From positions 833 to 5,986 of the forward strand of contig DOMT01000116.1 in NCBI GenBank assembly GCA_003509825.1: a stretch of 5,154 nucleotides of DNA. The letters are read 5' to 3'. A program made the position numbers and the translations under genes. The stretch is from Coriobacteriia bacterium. Its GTDB lineage: Bacteria; Actinomycetota; Coriobacteriia; Coriobacteriales; UBA8131. A model generated the notes under the pieces. It was not told the origin of the DNA and ran no database searches. It saw nothing but the letters and a program-made list of their open reading frames with translations. This document shows positions 1-5,154 of the stretch, one piece after another (positions within the stretch are counted from its first letter, which is position 1; the number at the start of each line of letters is the position of its first letter).

Positions 1-1126
1 GTACGTTCACTCCAATCGTTATGCCCACAAAGACAGGGTCGGGGTGGAAGGTGAGTATGCCGATGAAGCACTGCACGCTGTTGTAGACCGGTATCAGGTA
101 GTAGAAAAACTCGGTCGGGGCTTCCTGGGAGAACATACCTGTGACGCCTACCAGCATGACGATGATCAACAAAGGCGTGATCAAGGTGCCGGCCTCTTTG
201 ACCGATTTGGCAAGGGCGGATATCACCGAGAGGGCGCCGATGAACAGCACTACGGTGGCAAGTACGATCCCCAGTATCATCGCATACTCGGCGGGTCCGT
301 AGATCAACGCCGCGACATTGGAGCTTGAGGATCTTCCGGTCCCGCTCATGAGATTCGGAAGCGACAGGATCAGTCCGATGAAGCTCGAGATTCCCGAGAG
401 CAGCGCGATGACGGCCAAGCTGATGATCTTACCCAAAGCAAGCTCCCAGCGCCCGAGTGGCGTAACCAGCATGGTTGCGATGGTGCCGCGCTCTTTTTCA
501 CCCGCAATGGATTCCGGAGCGATAGCCATGCAGCCGCTGAATAAAAACATCAGCAATACCATCGGCAGGATCATCGCCACCATGGATCCGGCTTTGTCCT
601 GTTCGGTTGCAAGGTTGTAGCTCCCATCCCCGGCATTGATGTTGAAGGTGGGGGCGAGAGCGGTTTTGTAGGCGCTGAGCATTTCCGAGACCAGCGAATA
701 GGCGGCCTGCGACTCGGTGCGCGTCCCGTTGAAGTACACTTCGATATTCGGCGCGTTGTAGGACGCTGGATTTGTGGTGCGAGCGTCGAGGGCTTTTGCA
801 AAGTCGGCGGGAAACACGATCAAAAGGTCGGTCTCCTGGGCCTCGATGTTCGCTTTGATCCCGGCGATTTCAGAGTCCGTGACCTCGCTGTAGGGTACTG
901 CGGCCTCTTTGAACAAGGCATCCACATCGGCGGGCATGTTGCTCGTGTAGATCGATGCCTCGTAGTCCTCGTCGACACTCATGAAGCTGCCTATGGCCGA
1001 ACCCATGAAGGTGTAGAGCACATAGATCATCACGCCGGGCAACAATAGGGTGGAGAGCACCATGCGGCGGTCGGTGAAAAAGCGGGCGAATTCCTTTTTG
1101 ATGATGGCGATAAGTCCTGATCGCAT
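1..1126 (-). CDS. ABC-2 type permease, NatB-like, 3' end cut by window edge
   Basis: This is the membrane subunit of an ABC exporter, pairing with the ATPase encoded just upstream. I translated 375 residues from the ATG at 1126-1124 with no stop before the window edge. One membrane helix lies near residues 22-48. A large extracytoplasmic domain spans about 49-180, and four further helices lie near 182-203, 233-256, 281-305 and 315-332, with a sixth hydrophobic stretch from about 343. Residues 209-225 (GEKERGTIATMLVTPLG) match the cytoplasmic coupling loop typical of NatB/ABC-2 permeases. NatB-type proteins are about 400 residues long, so only a short C-terminal part should be missing. The start overlaps the ATPase stop by one base (TGATG) and has a near-perfect Shine-Dalgarno. 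NatB in Bacillus takes part in sodium export, but related permeases export other compounds, so the substrate here is unknown. Confidence 0.9.
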   Translation of the reverse strand, partial: MRSGLIAIIKKEFARFFTDRRMVLSTLLLPGVMIYVLYTFMGSAIGSFMSVDEDYEASIYTSNMPADVDALFKEAAVPYSEVTDSEIAGIKANIEAQETDLLIVFPADFAKALDARTTNPASYNAPNIEVYFNGTRTESQAAYSLVSEMLSAYKTALAPTFNINAGDGSYNLATEQDKAGSMVAMILPMVLLMFLFSGCMAIAPESIAGEKERGTIATMLVTPLGRWELALGKIISLAVIALLSGISSFIGLILSLPNLMSGTGRSSSSNVAALIYGPAEYAMILGIVLATVVLFIGALSVISALAKSVKEAGTLITPLLIIVMLVGVTGMFSQEAPTEFFYYLIPVYNSVQCFIGILTFHPDPVFVGITIGVNV

Positions 1127-1911
1127 CAGGCCACCTCCTTAACGACAGCGGAGTAAAGATCGAAGAATACCTGTTCCAGATCACGCCCGTCCGTTACTTC
1201 TTCGAGCGAACCCTCCGATATCATACGGCCGCCGATGATGATGCCCACACGGTCGCAGAGTTTTTCCACCAATCCGAAGATATGGGTGCTCAAGATGATG
1301 CTCTTGCCCTGCTCGCGCAGTTCGAGCAGGTAATCCGTTACCACCTTGGCGGTGATGACGTCGAGTCCGTTGGTGGGCTCGTCGAAGATGATGACGTCCG
1401 GGTCGTGTACCAATGAGATGACCAAAGAGGTCTTTTGCTTCATGCCGGTGGAGAGGTTACCCACCTTCACTTCGGCGAACTCATCGATGCCGAAGTGCCT
1501 GAACAGCATCTCCTTGCGCCGGGCGGCGGTTGCCGGATCCACATTGTGCAGCGTGGAGAAGAACCCGAAGAGATAGTTGGGTGTGAAGAAGTCTTCGAGC
1601 TTGAGCTCGCTGGTGAGAAAACCTACGCTGGCGCGGACTTTTTCCGGGGCGGTGATGATCGAGTTGCCCTCGATGATCGCGTCGCCGCTGTCCGGCTTGA
1701 TCAGGGTCGACAGCATGCGCAGCGACGTGGTCTTACCCGCACCGTTCGGCCCGAGCAGGCCGTAGATCTCACCTCGGCGCGCCGTGAGACTCAGATTGTC
1801 CACCGCCACGCGGAGCGGTTGTTTTGCGTTTTCGATACGCATCTGTTTGGCGGACAGCTTGAATGTCTTCGACAAGCCGCGCGCCTCGATGATCGTCCGT
1901 TGATCGGTCAT
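1126..1911 (-). CDS. ABC transporter ATP-binding protein, NatA-like
   Basis: This is the cytoplasmic ATPase that powers the adjacent permease. Numbered from the ATG at 1911 (261 residues), Walker A GPNGAGKT is at 54-61, the ABC signature LSTGMKQK at 153-160, Walker B VIIFDEP at 173-179, the D-loop begins at GLD 182-184, and the switch histidine in STH is H210. The LSTGM form of the signature and the sequence before Walker A (GEIYGLLG) are typical of the NatA/CcmA-type exporter group. Before the core, residues about 18-34 form a basic insertion between the first strand and AVDNLSL. An in-frame ATG at 1929 would add six residues (MEERKQ). I prefer 1911 because AAAGGA lies five bases before it, but 1929 also has a weak AAGG and cannot be excluded. 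The Q-loop glutamine appears replaced (GFLTSE, 97-102). Confidence 0.93.
   Translation of the reverse strand: MTDQRTIIEARGLSKTFKLSAKQMRIENAKQPLRVAVDNLSLTARRGEIYGLLGPNGAGKTTSLRMLSTLIKPDSGDAIIEGNSIITAPEKVRASVGFLTSELKLEDFFTPNYLFGFFSTLHNVDPATAARRKEMLFRHFGIDEFAEVKVGNLSTGMKQKTSLVISLVHDPDVIIFDEPTNGLDVITAKVVTDYLLELREQGKSIILSTHIFGLVEKLCDRVGIIIGGRMISEGSLEEVTDGRDLEQVFFDLYSAVVKEVA
1131..1140 (-). promoter_or_regulatory. Shine-Dalgarno of the permease gene, inside the ATPase 3' end
   Basis: Read on the minus strand the bases are AAGGAGGTGG, an almost complete match to the anti-Shine-Dalgarno of 16S rRNA. They lie four bases before the ATG at 1126-1124. The same bases encode the last residues of the ATPase (KEVA), so the coding end doubles as a strong ribosome binding site. 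This supports the chosen permease start and translational coupling of the two subunits. Confidence 0.85.
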
Positions 1912-1916
1912 CTGTT

Positions 1917-1922
1917 TCCTTT
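1917..1922 (-). promoter_or_regulatory. Ribosome binding site that favours the internal ATPase start
   Basis: Minus-strand AAAGGA ends five bases before the ATG at 1911-1909. It lies inside the six-codon extension that would be translated from the upstream ATG at 1929. The upstream ATG has only AAGG five bases before it. The internal start is therefore somewhat better supported. Confidence 0.5.
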
Positions 1923-1947
1923 CTTCCATACTTGCCTTGCAATAATC

Positions 1948-2355
1948 TTAAAACTTCGTCTTGTAATATAAAAAAGCTATAAAATAGCCGATGTTTTGAA
2001 TAAAGAGCACAGCGCTCAAAATAAGCCCCAAATCCGCTCTACCCAAGGTGAAGCTGACGGATTGTGCGACGATTAAAACGACTATCATCATGATATGTGA
2101 GACGGTCGCGGCTCTACCGCGTATCAGGGTTGAGCGTTCATCGCGCTCCGAACGCTCATGCTCTTTTATTTTATCGGGGTGTGTGCGCACGTAGAGATAC
2201 CAAAGACCCGCACCCACAAGTATGTAGACGCCCATCAGTAGAAAAAAGCTGCCGTTGAGATTATCGAGAAGCAACCACAATATCAAACCGACCATGAGAT
2301 AGAGGACAGCTGCTGACAGTACCGTGAATAGAATCGTTTGCGCCCATTTGGTCAT
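1948..2355 (-). CDS. Four-helix membrane protein, second paralogue of the pair
   Basis: A 135-residue integral membrane protein of unknown function. Hydrophobic segments lie near residues 8-30, 36-56, 84-104 and 108-131. Between helices two and three is a charged loop with P60, KE 64-65, ER 67-68, DER 72-74 and I78. This arrangement resembles small uncharacterised membrane-protein families often found with XRE regulators (DUF2178/DUF3796-like, from memory). The preceding gene product is also 135 residues and aligns without gaps, with about 40 identical positions by hand count, so the two are paralogues. A GTG at 2379 overlapping the upstream stop would give 143 residues. I chose the ATG at 2355 because GAAGGGAG precedes it by seven bases and because it gives the same length as the paralogue. 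It lies 36 bases before the preferred ATPase start. A role with the transporter is inferred from position only. Confidence 0.85.
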   Translation of the reverse strand: MTKWAQTILFTVLSAAVLYLMVGLILWLLLDNLNGSFFLLMGVYILVGAGLWYLYVRTHPDKIKEHERSERDERSTLIRGRAATVSHIMMIVVLIVAQSVSFTLGRADLGLILSAVLFIQNIGYFIAFLYYKTKF

Positions 2356-2362
2356 ATCGTTT

Positions 2363-2370
2363 CTCCCTTC
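2363..2370 (-). promoter_or_regulatory. Shine-Dalgarno that decides the start of the second membrane paralogue
   Basis: Minus-strand GAAGGGAG lies seven bases before the ATG at 2355-2353. The alternative GTG at 2379 would put this site inside the coding region, so the ATG is the more likely start. Confidence 0.7.
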
Positions 2371-2378
2371 GATTTCCA

Positions 2379-2786
2379 CTAGAGCTTTTTGCGGTAGTAG
2401 AGATATGCAGCGAAGTAGGAGACGGCGATAACCGCCTCGAAGGCGGTGATTATCACCAGGTAGTCGAATCTTTCCAGGAGCATGGCGGCCGTCAGGGCTA
2501 CAAGTACTGCGGCGATCATGGCGTAAAAGGAGACCAGGGCGGATTTCCCCTGGATCTTCTCACCGCGTTCATCGTAGGTATTGCGCTCGTATTCCTTTGC
2601 GTGTTTTGGGAAGAAGCGATAGTAGATGAGATACCCTATCACCACGATGCCGCCGCCGGCACCGCCGCCCAAAAGCGTGGACGCCCATTCGTAATCCGTC
2701 AGCAACCTTGCAGTGAGGCCGATGAGCCAAGCAGGGATGCACCAGGCTGCGGCGATGCATAAGGTAATTTTCGTTTTCTTGCTCAT
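2379..2786 (-). CDS. Four-helix membrane protein, first paralogue of the pair
   Basis: A 135-residue membrane protein without a known function. Predicted helices are near residues 7-29, 36-57, 83-104 and 109-131, with a glycine-rich start to the second helix (LGGGAGGG, 39-46). The cytoplasmic-looking loop carries P60, KE 64-65, ER 67-68, DER 72-74, I78 and G80. All of these positions are shared with the downstream paralogue, as is the C-terminal YF...LYY pattern (124-131). Its ATG overlaps the stop of the XRE gene by four bases (ATGA), and GAGGAA lies eight bases before it, so translation is probably coupled to the regulator. Small XRE regulators paired with a short polytopic membrane protein are a recurring arrangement in Gram-positive bacteria. 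Whether the membrane protein senses a signal, inhibits the regulator or confers immunity is not known. Confidence 0.87.
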   Translation of the reverse strand: MSKKTKITLCIAAAWCIPAWLIGLTARLLTDYEWASTLLGGGAGGGIVVIGYLIYYRFFPKHAKEYERNTYDERGEKIQGKSALVSFYAMIAAVLVALTAAMLLERFDYLVIITAFEAVIAVSYFAAYLYYRKKL

Positions 2787-2989
2787 TGTCGCTGTTCCTC
2801 TTCGTAGATGAAAATCTGTTCTATTCCCAAAGTGAAGTAGCGCGAGATTTTAAACGCCAGTTGTATCGAGGGGCTGTAACGGCCGTTTTCCAGCGAGCTG
2901 ATGGTTTGGCGCGATACATCGAGGGCGTCCGCCAGTTCCTCCTGGGTGACGCCGCGGGTTTTTCGCAATTCCTCGATACGGTTCTCCAT
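2783..2989 (-). CDS. XRE-family helix-turn-helix regulator
   Basis: A 68-residue protein that is essentially one Cro/C1-type DNA-binding domain. RIEELRK (4-10) forms the first helix, QEELADAL (16-23) the second, and SRQTISSLENG (26-36) the recognition helix region. SPSIQLAFKISRYF (39-52) and IEQIFIYEEE (56-65) complete the fold. Length and ending match the small YozG-like XRE regulators. An upstream in-frame ATG at 3052 would add 21 residues, but it lies within the -35 box of the gene's own promoter and the extension (MTAWCIPLYFLRK) is unlike the family, so I reject it. The Shine-Dalgarno at the chosen start is weak (GAGTGAG next to ATG). As first gene of a five-gene operon with inverted repeats at its promoter, it is probably the autorepressor. 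What relieves repression is unknown. Confidence 0.92.
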   Translation of the reverse strand: MENRIEELRKTRGVTQEELADALDVSRQTISSLENGRYSPSIQLAFKISRYFTLGIEQIFIYEEEQRQ

Positions 2990-3002
2990 ACTCACTCTCG
3001 TT

Positions 3003-3018
3003 GTAAAGTTAGCTTTAC
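3003..3018. promoter_or_regulatory. Inverted repeat at the XRE operon start, probable operator
   Basis: A perfect 6-4-6 inverted repeat, GTAAAG-ttag-CTTTAC on the plus strand. It begins at about the expected +1 of the minus-strand promoter and covers the first 16 transcribed bases. A protein bound here would block transcription initiation. It is the better of two matching copies (see 3048-3063), whose centres are 45 bp apart. Binding by the adjacent XRE protein is inferred. Confidence 0.7.
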
Positions 3019-3024
3019 GGAGGA

Positions 3025-3052
3025 AGTATAGCGGAATACACCACGCTGTCAA
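3025..3052 (-). promoter_or_regulatory. Sigma-70-type promoter of the XRE-transporter operon
   Basis: On the minus strand TTGACA (3052-3047) is followed after 16 bases by TATACT (3030-3025). The -35 box is a perfect consensus and the -10 box matches at five of six positions. Transcription should start near 3018, giving a leader of about 30 nt before the XRE ATG at 2989. The spacer is one base short of the optimal 17. No other good promoter was seen inside the operon, so this one probably serves all five genes. Confidence 0.8.
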
Positions 3053-3063
3053 GCTTACTTTAC
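3048..3063. promoter_or_regulatory. Second, imperfect copy of the XRE operator
   Basis: On the minus strand this reads GTAAAG-taag-CTTGAC, the same 6-4-6 repeat as at 3003-3018 with one mismatch in the right half. Its right half overlaps the TTGAC of the -35 box. The mismatch is the G that belongs to the -35 consensus, as if the operator had been adapted to share bases with the promoter. The extended left half CGTAAAG is identical in both copies. Confidence 0.62.
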
Positions 3064-3079
3064 GTTACAGCGCTTCGGT

Positions 3080-3108
3080 TTGCCGATAATGCAATTTACA
3101 TGTAAAAT
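3080..3108 (+). promoter_or_regulatory. Putative promoter of the toxin-antitoxin operon
   Basis: TTGCCG (3080-3085) and TAAAAT (3103-3108) are separated by 17 bases. The -35 match is four of six and the -10 match five of six, so this is a moderate promoter. It lies 27 bases from the -35 box of the divergent XRE promoter. The expected start near 3115 leaves a leader of about 25 nt before the antitoxin ATG at 3139. Confidence 0.6.
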
Positions 3109-3113
3109 ACATG
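3095..3113. promoter_or_regulatory. Nested palindromes over the antitoxin -10 box, probable operator
   Basis: A perfect 12-bp palindrome TTTACATGTAAA (3095-3106) overlaps a second inverted repeat CATGTA-aaa-TACATG (3099-3113). TACATG is therefore present twice as a direct repeat with 11-bp phasing (3097-3102 and 3108-3113), about one helical turn, and ATGCAT follows at 3111-3116. The block covers the presumed -10 box. Ribbon-helix-helix antitoxins usually bind such short inverted repeats as dimers and repress their own operon with the toxin as co-repressor. That this antitoxin binds here is inferred. Confidence 0.6.
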
Positions 3114-3126
3114 CATCGTTATCTAC

Positions 3127-3134
3127 AGGAGGTG
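3127..3134 (+). promoter_or_regulatory. Strong Shine-Dalgarno of the antitoxin gene
   Basis: AGGAGGTG ends four bases before the ATG at 3139. It is much stronger than the GAGGG that precedes the toxin start, which fits the need for excess antitoxin. Confidence 0.8.
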
Positions 3135-3138
3135 TCTT

Positions 3139-3426
3139 ATGCCGGCATTGCAGGTGCGGGATTTTCCCACAGAGCTTTATGAGGAATTGCGCGAGCGTGC
3201 AAGAAAGGAACATCGCAGCATCGCCCAACAGACGGTTGTTGCCATCAGGGAGCATCTGGGTAAAGGAAGGCGTGCGGAGCCGAAGGAATCGGACGAGGAG
3301 ATACAGGCGCGTATGCGTAAGAGGGAAGAGGCGTTTGCGCGCATCGACGCATTGCCACCGCTTGTAGTTCCGGAGGGTTTTCCCTCTGATGTCGAGATTA
3401 TTCGTGAGATGAGGGATTCGAGATGA
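3139..3426 (+). CDS. VapB/FitA-like ribbon-helix-helix antitoxin
   Basis: A 95-residue antitoxin that should bind and neutralise the PIN toxin encoded next and repress the shared promoter. Residues 3-9 (ALQVRDF) form the short DNA-contacting strand. Helix one spans about 11-24 (TELYEELRERARKE), followed by the characteristic HRSI turn and helix two (about 28-40). This is the ribbon-helix-helix layout of FitA/VapB proteins. The C-terminal half is highly charged to about residue 70 and then proline-containing (LPPLVVPEG, near 71-79), consistent with a flexible arm that folds onto the toxin. Its stop overlaps the toxin start by four bases (ATGA). The strong ribosome binding site supports the ATG at 3139. 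An RHH antitoxin of another VapB subgroup is possible, but the pairing with a PIN protein is clear. Confidence 0.87.
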   Translation: MPALQVRDFPTELYEELRERARKEHRSIAQQTVVAIREHLGKGRRAEPKESDEEIQARMRKREEAFARIDALPPLVVPEGFPSDVEIIREMRDSR

Positions 3427-3842
3427 TAGTGCTCGATTGCAGTGCCGCGATGGGAATTGTACGACAGACTGAAGACGGAAAGTGTATCAAGGCATTTTTT
3501 ACACCGAGAGAAAAGGTGATAACTACCGACCTGTACTATATCGAGATCGTCAGTGCGCTGAGCAAGTATGTTAAGACAGGCGAAGAATCGTTGGAAAAAG
3601 GCATGCATCGTCTGCGCGCGGCAATCGCCTTGATCGATGAATTCGTCCCCATGGAGGAGTATTATACCGACGCACTCAGGGAATCCGCGCGTCTCAACCA
3701 CTCTGCTTACGACATGCTCTATCTCTTACTCGCCTCGAGAAAAAACGCCACGTTGGCCACCCTCGACAGGAAACTCATCGCACTGTGTGAACAGCAGGGC
3801 ATAGATTGCGTACATATTTCGGATACGCCCGAGGTTGAGTGA
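3423..3842 (+). CDS. VapC-like PIN-domain toxin (ribonuclease)
   Basis: A 139-residue PIN-domain protein, close to the usual 125-145 for VapC. VapC toxins are magnesium-dependent endoribonucleases that cut tRNA or rRNA and stop translation when the antitoxin is lost. The four acidic residues expected in the active site are present: D5 (IVLDCSA), E41 (YYIEIVSAL), D97 (SAYDMLYLLLA) and D115 (LATLDRKL). The T113-L-D motif and the helix following D97 are typical. The ATG overlaps the antitoxin stop by four bases, with GAGGG (3411-3415) seven bases before it. The gene is intact, so the toxin is probably active. The RNA target cannot be read from the sequence. It converges on the LuxR-type gene with a 71-bp gap. 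Confidence 0.9.
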   Translation: MIVLDCSAAMGIVRQTEDGKCIKAFFTPREKVITTDLYYIEIVSALSKYVKTGEESLEKGMHRLRAAIALIDEFVPMEEYYTDALRESARLNHSAYDMLYLLLASRKNATLATLDRKLIALCEQQGIDCVHISDTPEVE

Positions 3843-3913
3843 GGCGTCGATTCACTCGTCGTGCCGTGCGTGGGCCGGTGCTGCGAGCGATCTCGACGGC
3901 ATCCCTTTCGGAT

Positions 3914-5154
3914 CTAGAAGTCGGAACGTTGCATATTGATGTAATTGAGTAGTTCCGAGCGCTTGTGGATGCGGGTTTTGTCGTAGATATGACGGATATG
4001 GGTGTTTACCGTGTATGGCGAAAGCACCAACTTTTTTGCGATCGAATCGCTGGTGTGGCCCGAGGAGATCAGTATCAATATCTCACATTCCCGCTCGGAT
4101 AGACCGAATTCCTTTGCCATCTCCAGGCACACCGTTTTTACCTCGTCGTTTTTCGGCGGGCTGCTCATCAGCTCGGCGATACTGAACTCCTGCCTGACGA
4201 GCGGTATCAAAATGATCATGAGCGCCACGATGAACAGCAGGCAGGTCTCGGGTGTGATCGCTGCGGCCACATCGGGGTTGTGCTCGTAGGCTATCGCCAA
4301 AGTGTTACCGCCGCCGATGCCGGCGCGGATAAACCCGCAGCTGAAGCTGAAGGCCAGAGCCGGGGTCACGTAACCCTTCGTCGTCAAGATGCCGAAGTAC
4401 ATGATGAGCAGGATCTCGAAAATCGACGAAACGGCGATGGCTAATATGAATGCCGGCAAAAAGAAGTTTCCGTCGGCAAGAAAAAAGGCAAATCCCGCAA
4501 CCTCGATGACTAAAAGCCAGGGGAGCAGTGCAAAGATATTGAGATGACTTTTGGGCACCATGCAGATACCTGAGATCACCAGCATCAACAAGGCTCCACC
4601 GATGATGCCGTGTGAAAAACTGCTCTCACCCGCCGGTAGAACCTCCCAGGGGATGATGGCGGCGAGGAAGTAGCAGGCGATGCTTGCGAGGAAGGAGATC
4701 AGGCAGATGATCACCATTTCGCGAAGCCCTACACGGGCGCAGCGCTTAGGTAGCAAACGGGGAAACACCGTTTTGCCGTCACGGATCGCCCGCAAAAGCA
4801 ATCCGCCGGACGCCAGGGGAAGCAACATGACGAAAAAGCTGGAGACATAGGCGGGAAGCACCATCGAAAGCGTGATGGTGACCAGCAGCGTCAAGCCGAA
4901 CACCGTGCCGATGTGTTTGATGGAGTAATTTGCCTTTATGCAGGCATAGCGCTCGCCCCACAGTATCCATAGTACCGCTTCGGCGATGCCGAGAAAGATC
5001 GAAAGCAGATAGGCGAGGGAGGTTTCGGAAAAGGAAAACGGAGTGAACAGGAGTGCTCCCGTTGCAAGGGACATGAGTATCGGAGCGCCGTAGTAGAGCC
5101 ATCGGTAGTCGGAGAGATGTCGGTCGCGCCCTATCAGAGCGGCGATGACCAATA
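3914..5154 (-). CDS. Membrane-anchored LuxR-type transcriptional regulator, 5' end outside the window
   Basis: A transcriptional regulator whose N-terminal part is a transporter-like membrane domain. About 413 codons are visible and the frame is open to the right edge. The TTG at 5152 is probably an internal leucine, because the sequence begins within a hydrophobic helix. Counting from that codon, ten or so further helices lie between residues 18 and about 325. They are followed by a short linker and a LuxR-type helix-turn-helix at about 351-405: LSERECEIL, G365, SIAKKL (370-375), S378, TVNTH (381-385), IY 389-390 and K392. Known members have twelve helices and about 480-500 residues, so 60-90 residues are probably missing. 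Such proteins are greatly expanded in Eggerthella and relatives and often sit beside genes they control, but most ligands are unknown. No receiver domain is present, so sensing through the membrane part is inferred. Confidence 0.88.
   Translation of the reverse strand, partial: LVIAALIGRDRHLSDYRWLYYGAPILMSLATGALLFTPFSFSETSLAYLLSIFLGIAEAVLWILWGERYACIKANYSIKHIGTVFGLTLLVTITLSMVLPAYVSSFFVMLLPLASGGLLLRAIRDGKTVFPRLLPKRCARVGLREMVIICLISFLASIACYFLAAIIPWEVLPAGESSFSHGIIGGALLMLVISGICMVPKSHLNIFALLPWLLVIEVAGFAFFLADGNFFLPAFILAIAVSSIFEILLIMYFGILTTKGYVTPALAFSFSCGFIRAGIGGGNTLAIAYEHNPDVAAAITPETCLLFIVALMIILIPLVRQEFSIAELMSSPPKNDEVKTVCLEMAKEFGLSERECEILILISSGHTSDSIAKKLVLSPYTVNTHIRHIYDKTRIHKRSELLNYINMQRSDF

Noticed and set aside
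44..620. Two plus-strand open frames opposite the permease gene
   Set aside because: The minus strand here encodes an uninterrupted permease with a family-typical coupling loop. The plus-strand products are low-complexity and unlike known proteins.
1435..1971. Plus-strand open frame of 178 codons opposite the ATPase gene
   Set aside because: It is antisense to a gene with complete ABC motifs, has no ribosome binding site or recognisable domain, and is explained by the codon bias of the real gene.
2990..3052. Upstream ATG at 3052 that would lengthen the XRE protein to 89 residues
   Set aside because: It lies inside the TTGACA box, upstream of the expected transcription start, and the extra residues do not resemble the family. 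The ATG at 2989 starts the normal domain.
3177..3701. Minus-strand open frame of 174 codons opposite the toxin-antitoxin pair
   Set aside because: The plus strand carries a clear RHH antitoxin and a PIN toxin with all catalytic residues. The antisense product shows no domain.
3862..3901. Possible terminator between the convergent toxin and LuxR genes (TGCCGT paired with ACGGCA, plus a small CGAG-CGAT-CTCG hairpin)
   Set aside because: The outer stem is only six base pairs around a long loop and no T-tract follows on either strand, so I do not call a terminator.
5150..5152. TTG at 5152 as the true start of the LuxR-type protein
   Set aside because: It falls within a hydrophobic helix at the window edge with no upstream sequence to judge, and would leave the membrane domain about two helices short of family members.

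Overview
The window most resembles an actinobacterial gut or oral anaerobe of the class Coriobacteriia, probably Eggerthellales. This is inference. The main clue is the rightmost gene, a polytopic membrane protein fused to a C-terminal LuxR-type DNA-binding domain, an architecture strongly expanded in that group. Moderate GC content, strong AGGAGG-type ribosome binding sites and tightly packed genes fit. No rRNA, tRNA, insertion sequence, CRISPR array or replication origin was seen.

Left part, minus strand, positions 1-3063: one compact operon read right to left. A promoter (TTGACA, 16 bp, TATACT) drives a 68-residue XRE-type repressor-like protein. It is followed by two consecutive 135-residue four-helix membrane proteins that are paralogues of each other, then an ABC ATPase of the NatA type, then an ABC-2 type permease of the NatB type whose 3' end leaves the window at position 1. 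Junctions are overlaps of 1 or 4 nt or gaps of about 20-35 nt, so co-transcription is very likely. Two copies of an inverted repeat (GTAAAG, 4 nt, CTTTAC and one single-mismatch copy) bracket the promoter, one over the -35 box and one at the expected transcription start. This suggests that the XRE protein represses its own operon and is relieved by a signal that the transporter and membrane proteins respond to. The exported substrate is unknown.

Middle part, plus strand, positions 3080-3842: a toxin-antitoxin operon diverges from the first operon. It encodes a ribbon-helix-helix antitoxin and a PIN-domain VapC-like toxin with all four expected acidic residues, overlapping by 4 nt. Nested palindromes cover its -10 region and probably form its operator. 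The two operons share a 149-bp intergenic region with back-to-back promoters.

Right part, minus strand, positions 3914-5154: the LuxR-type membrane regulator, converging on the toxin gene and missing its N-terminus beyond the right edge. The 71-bp convergent gap shows no convincing terminator.
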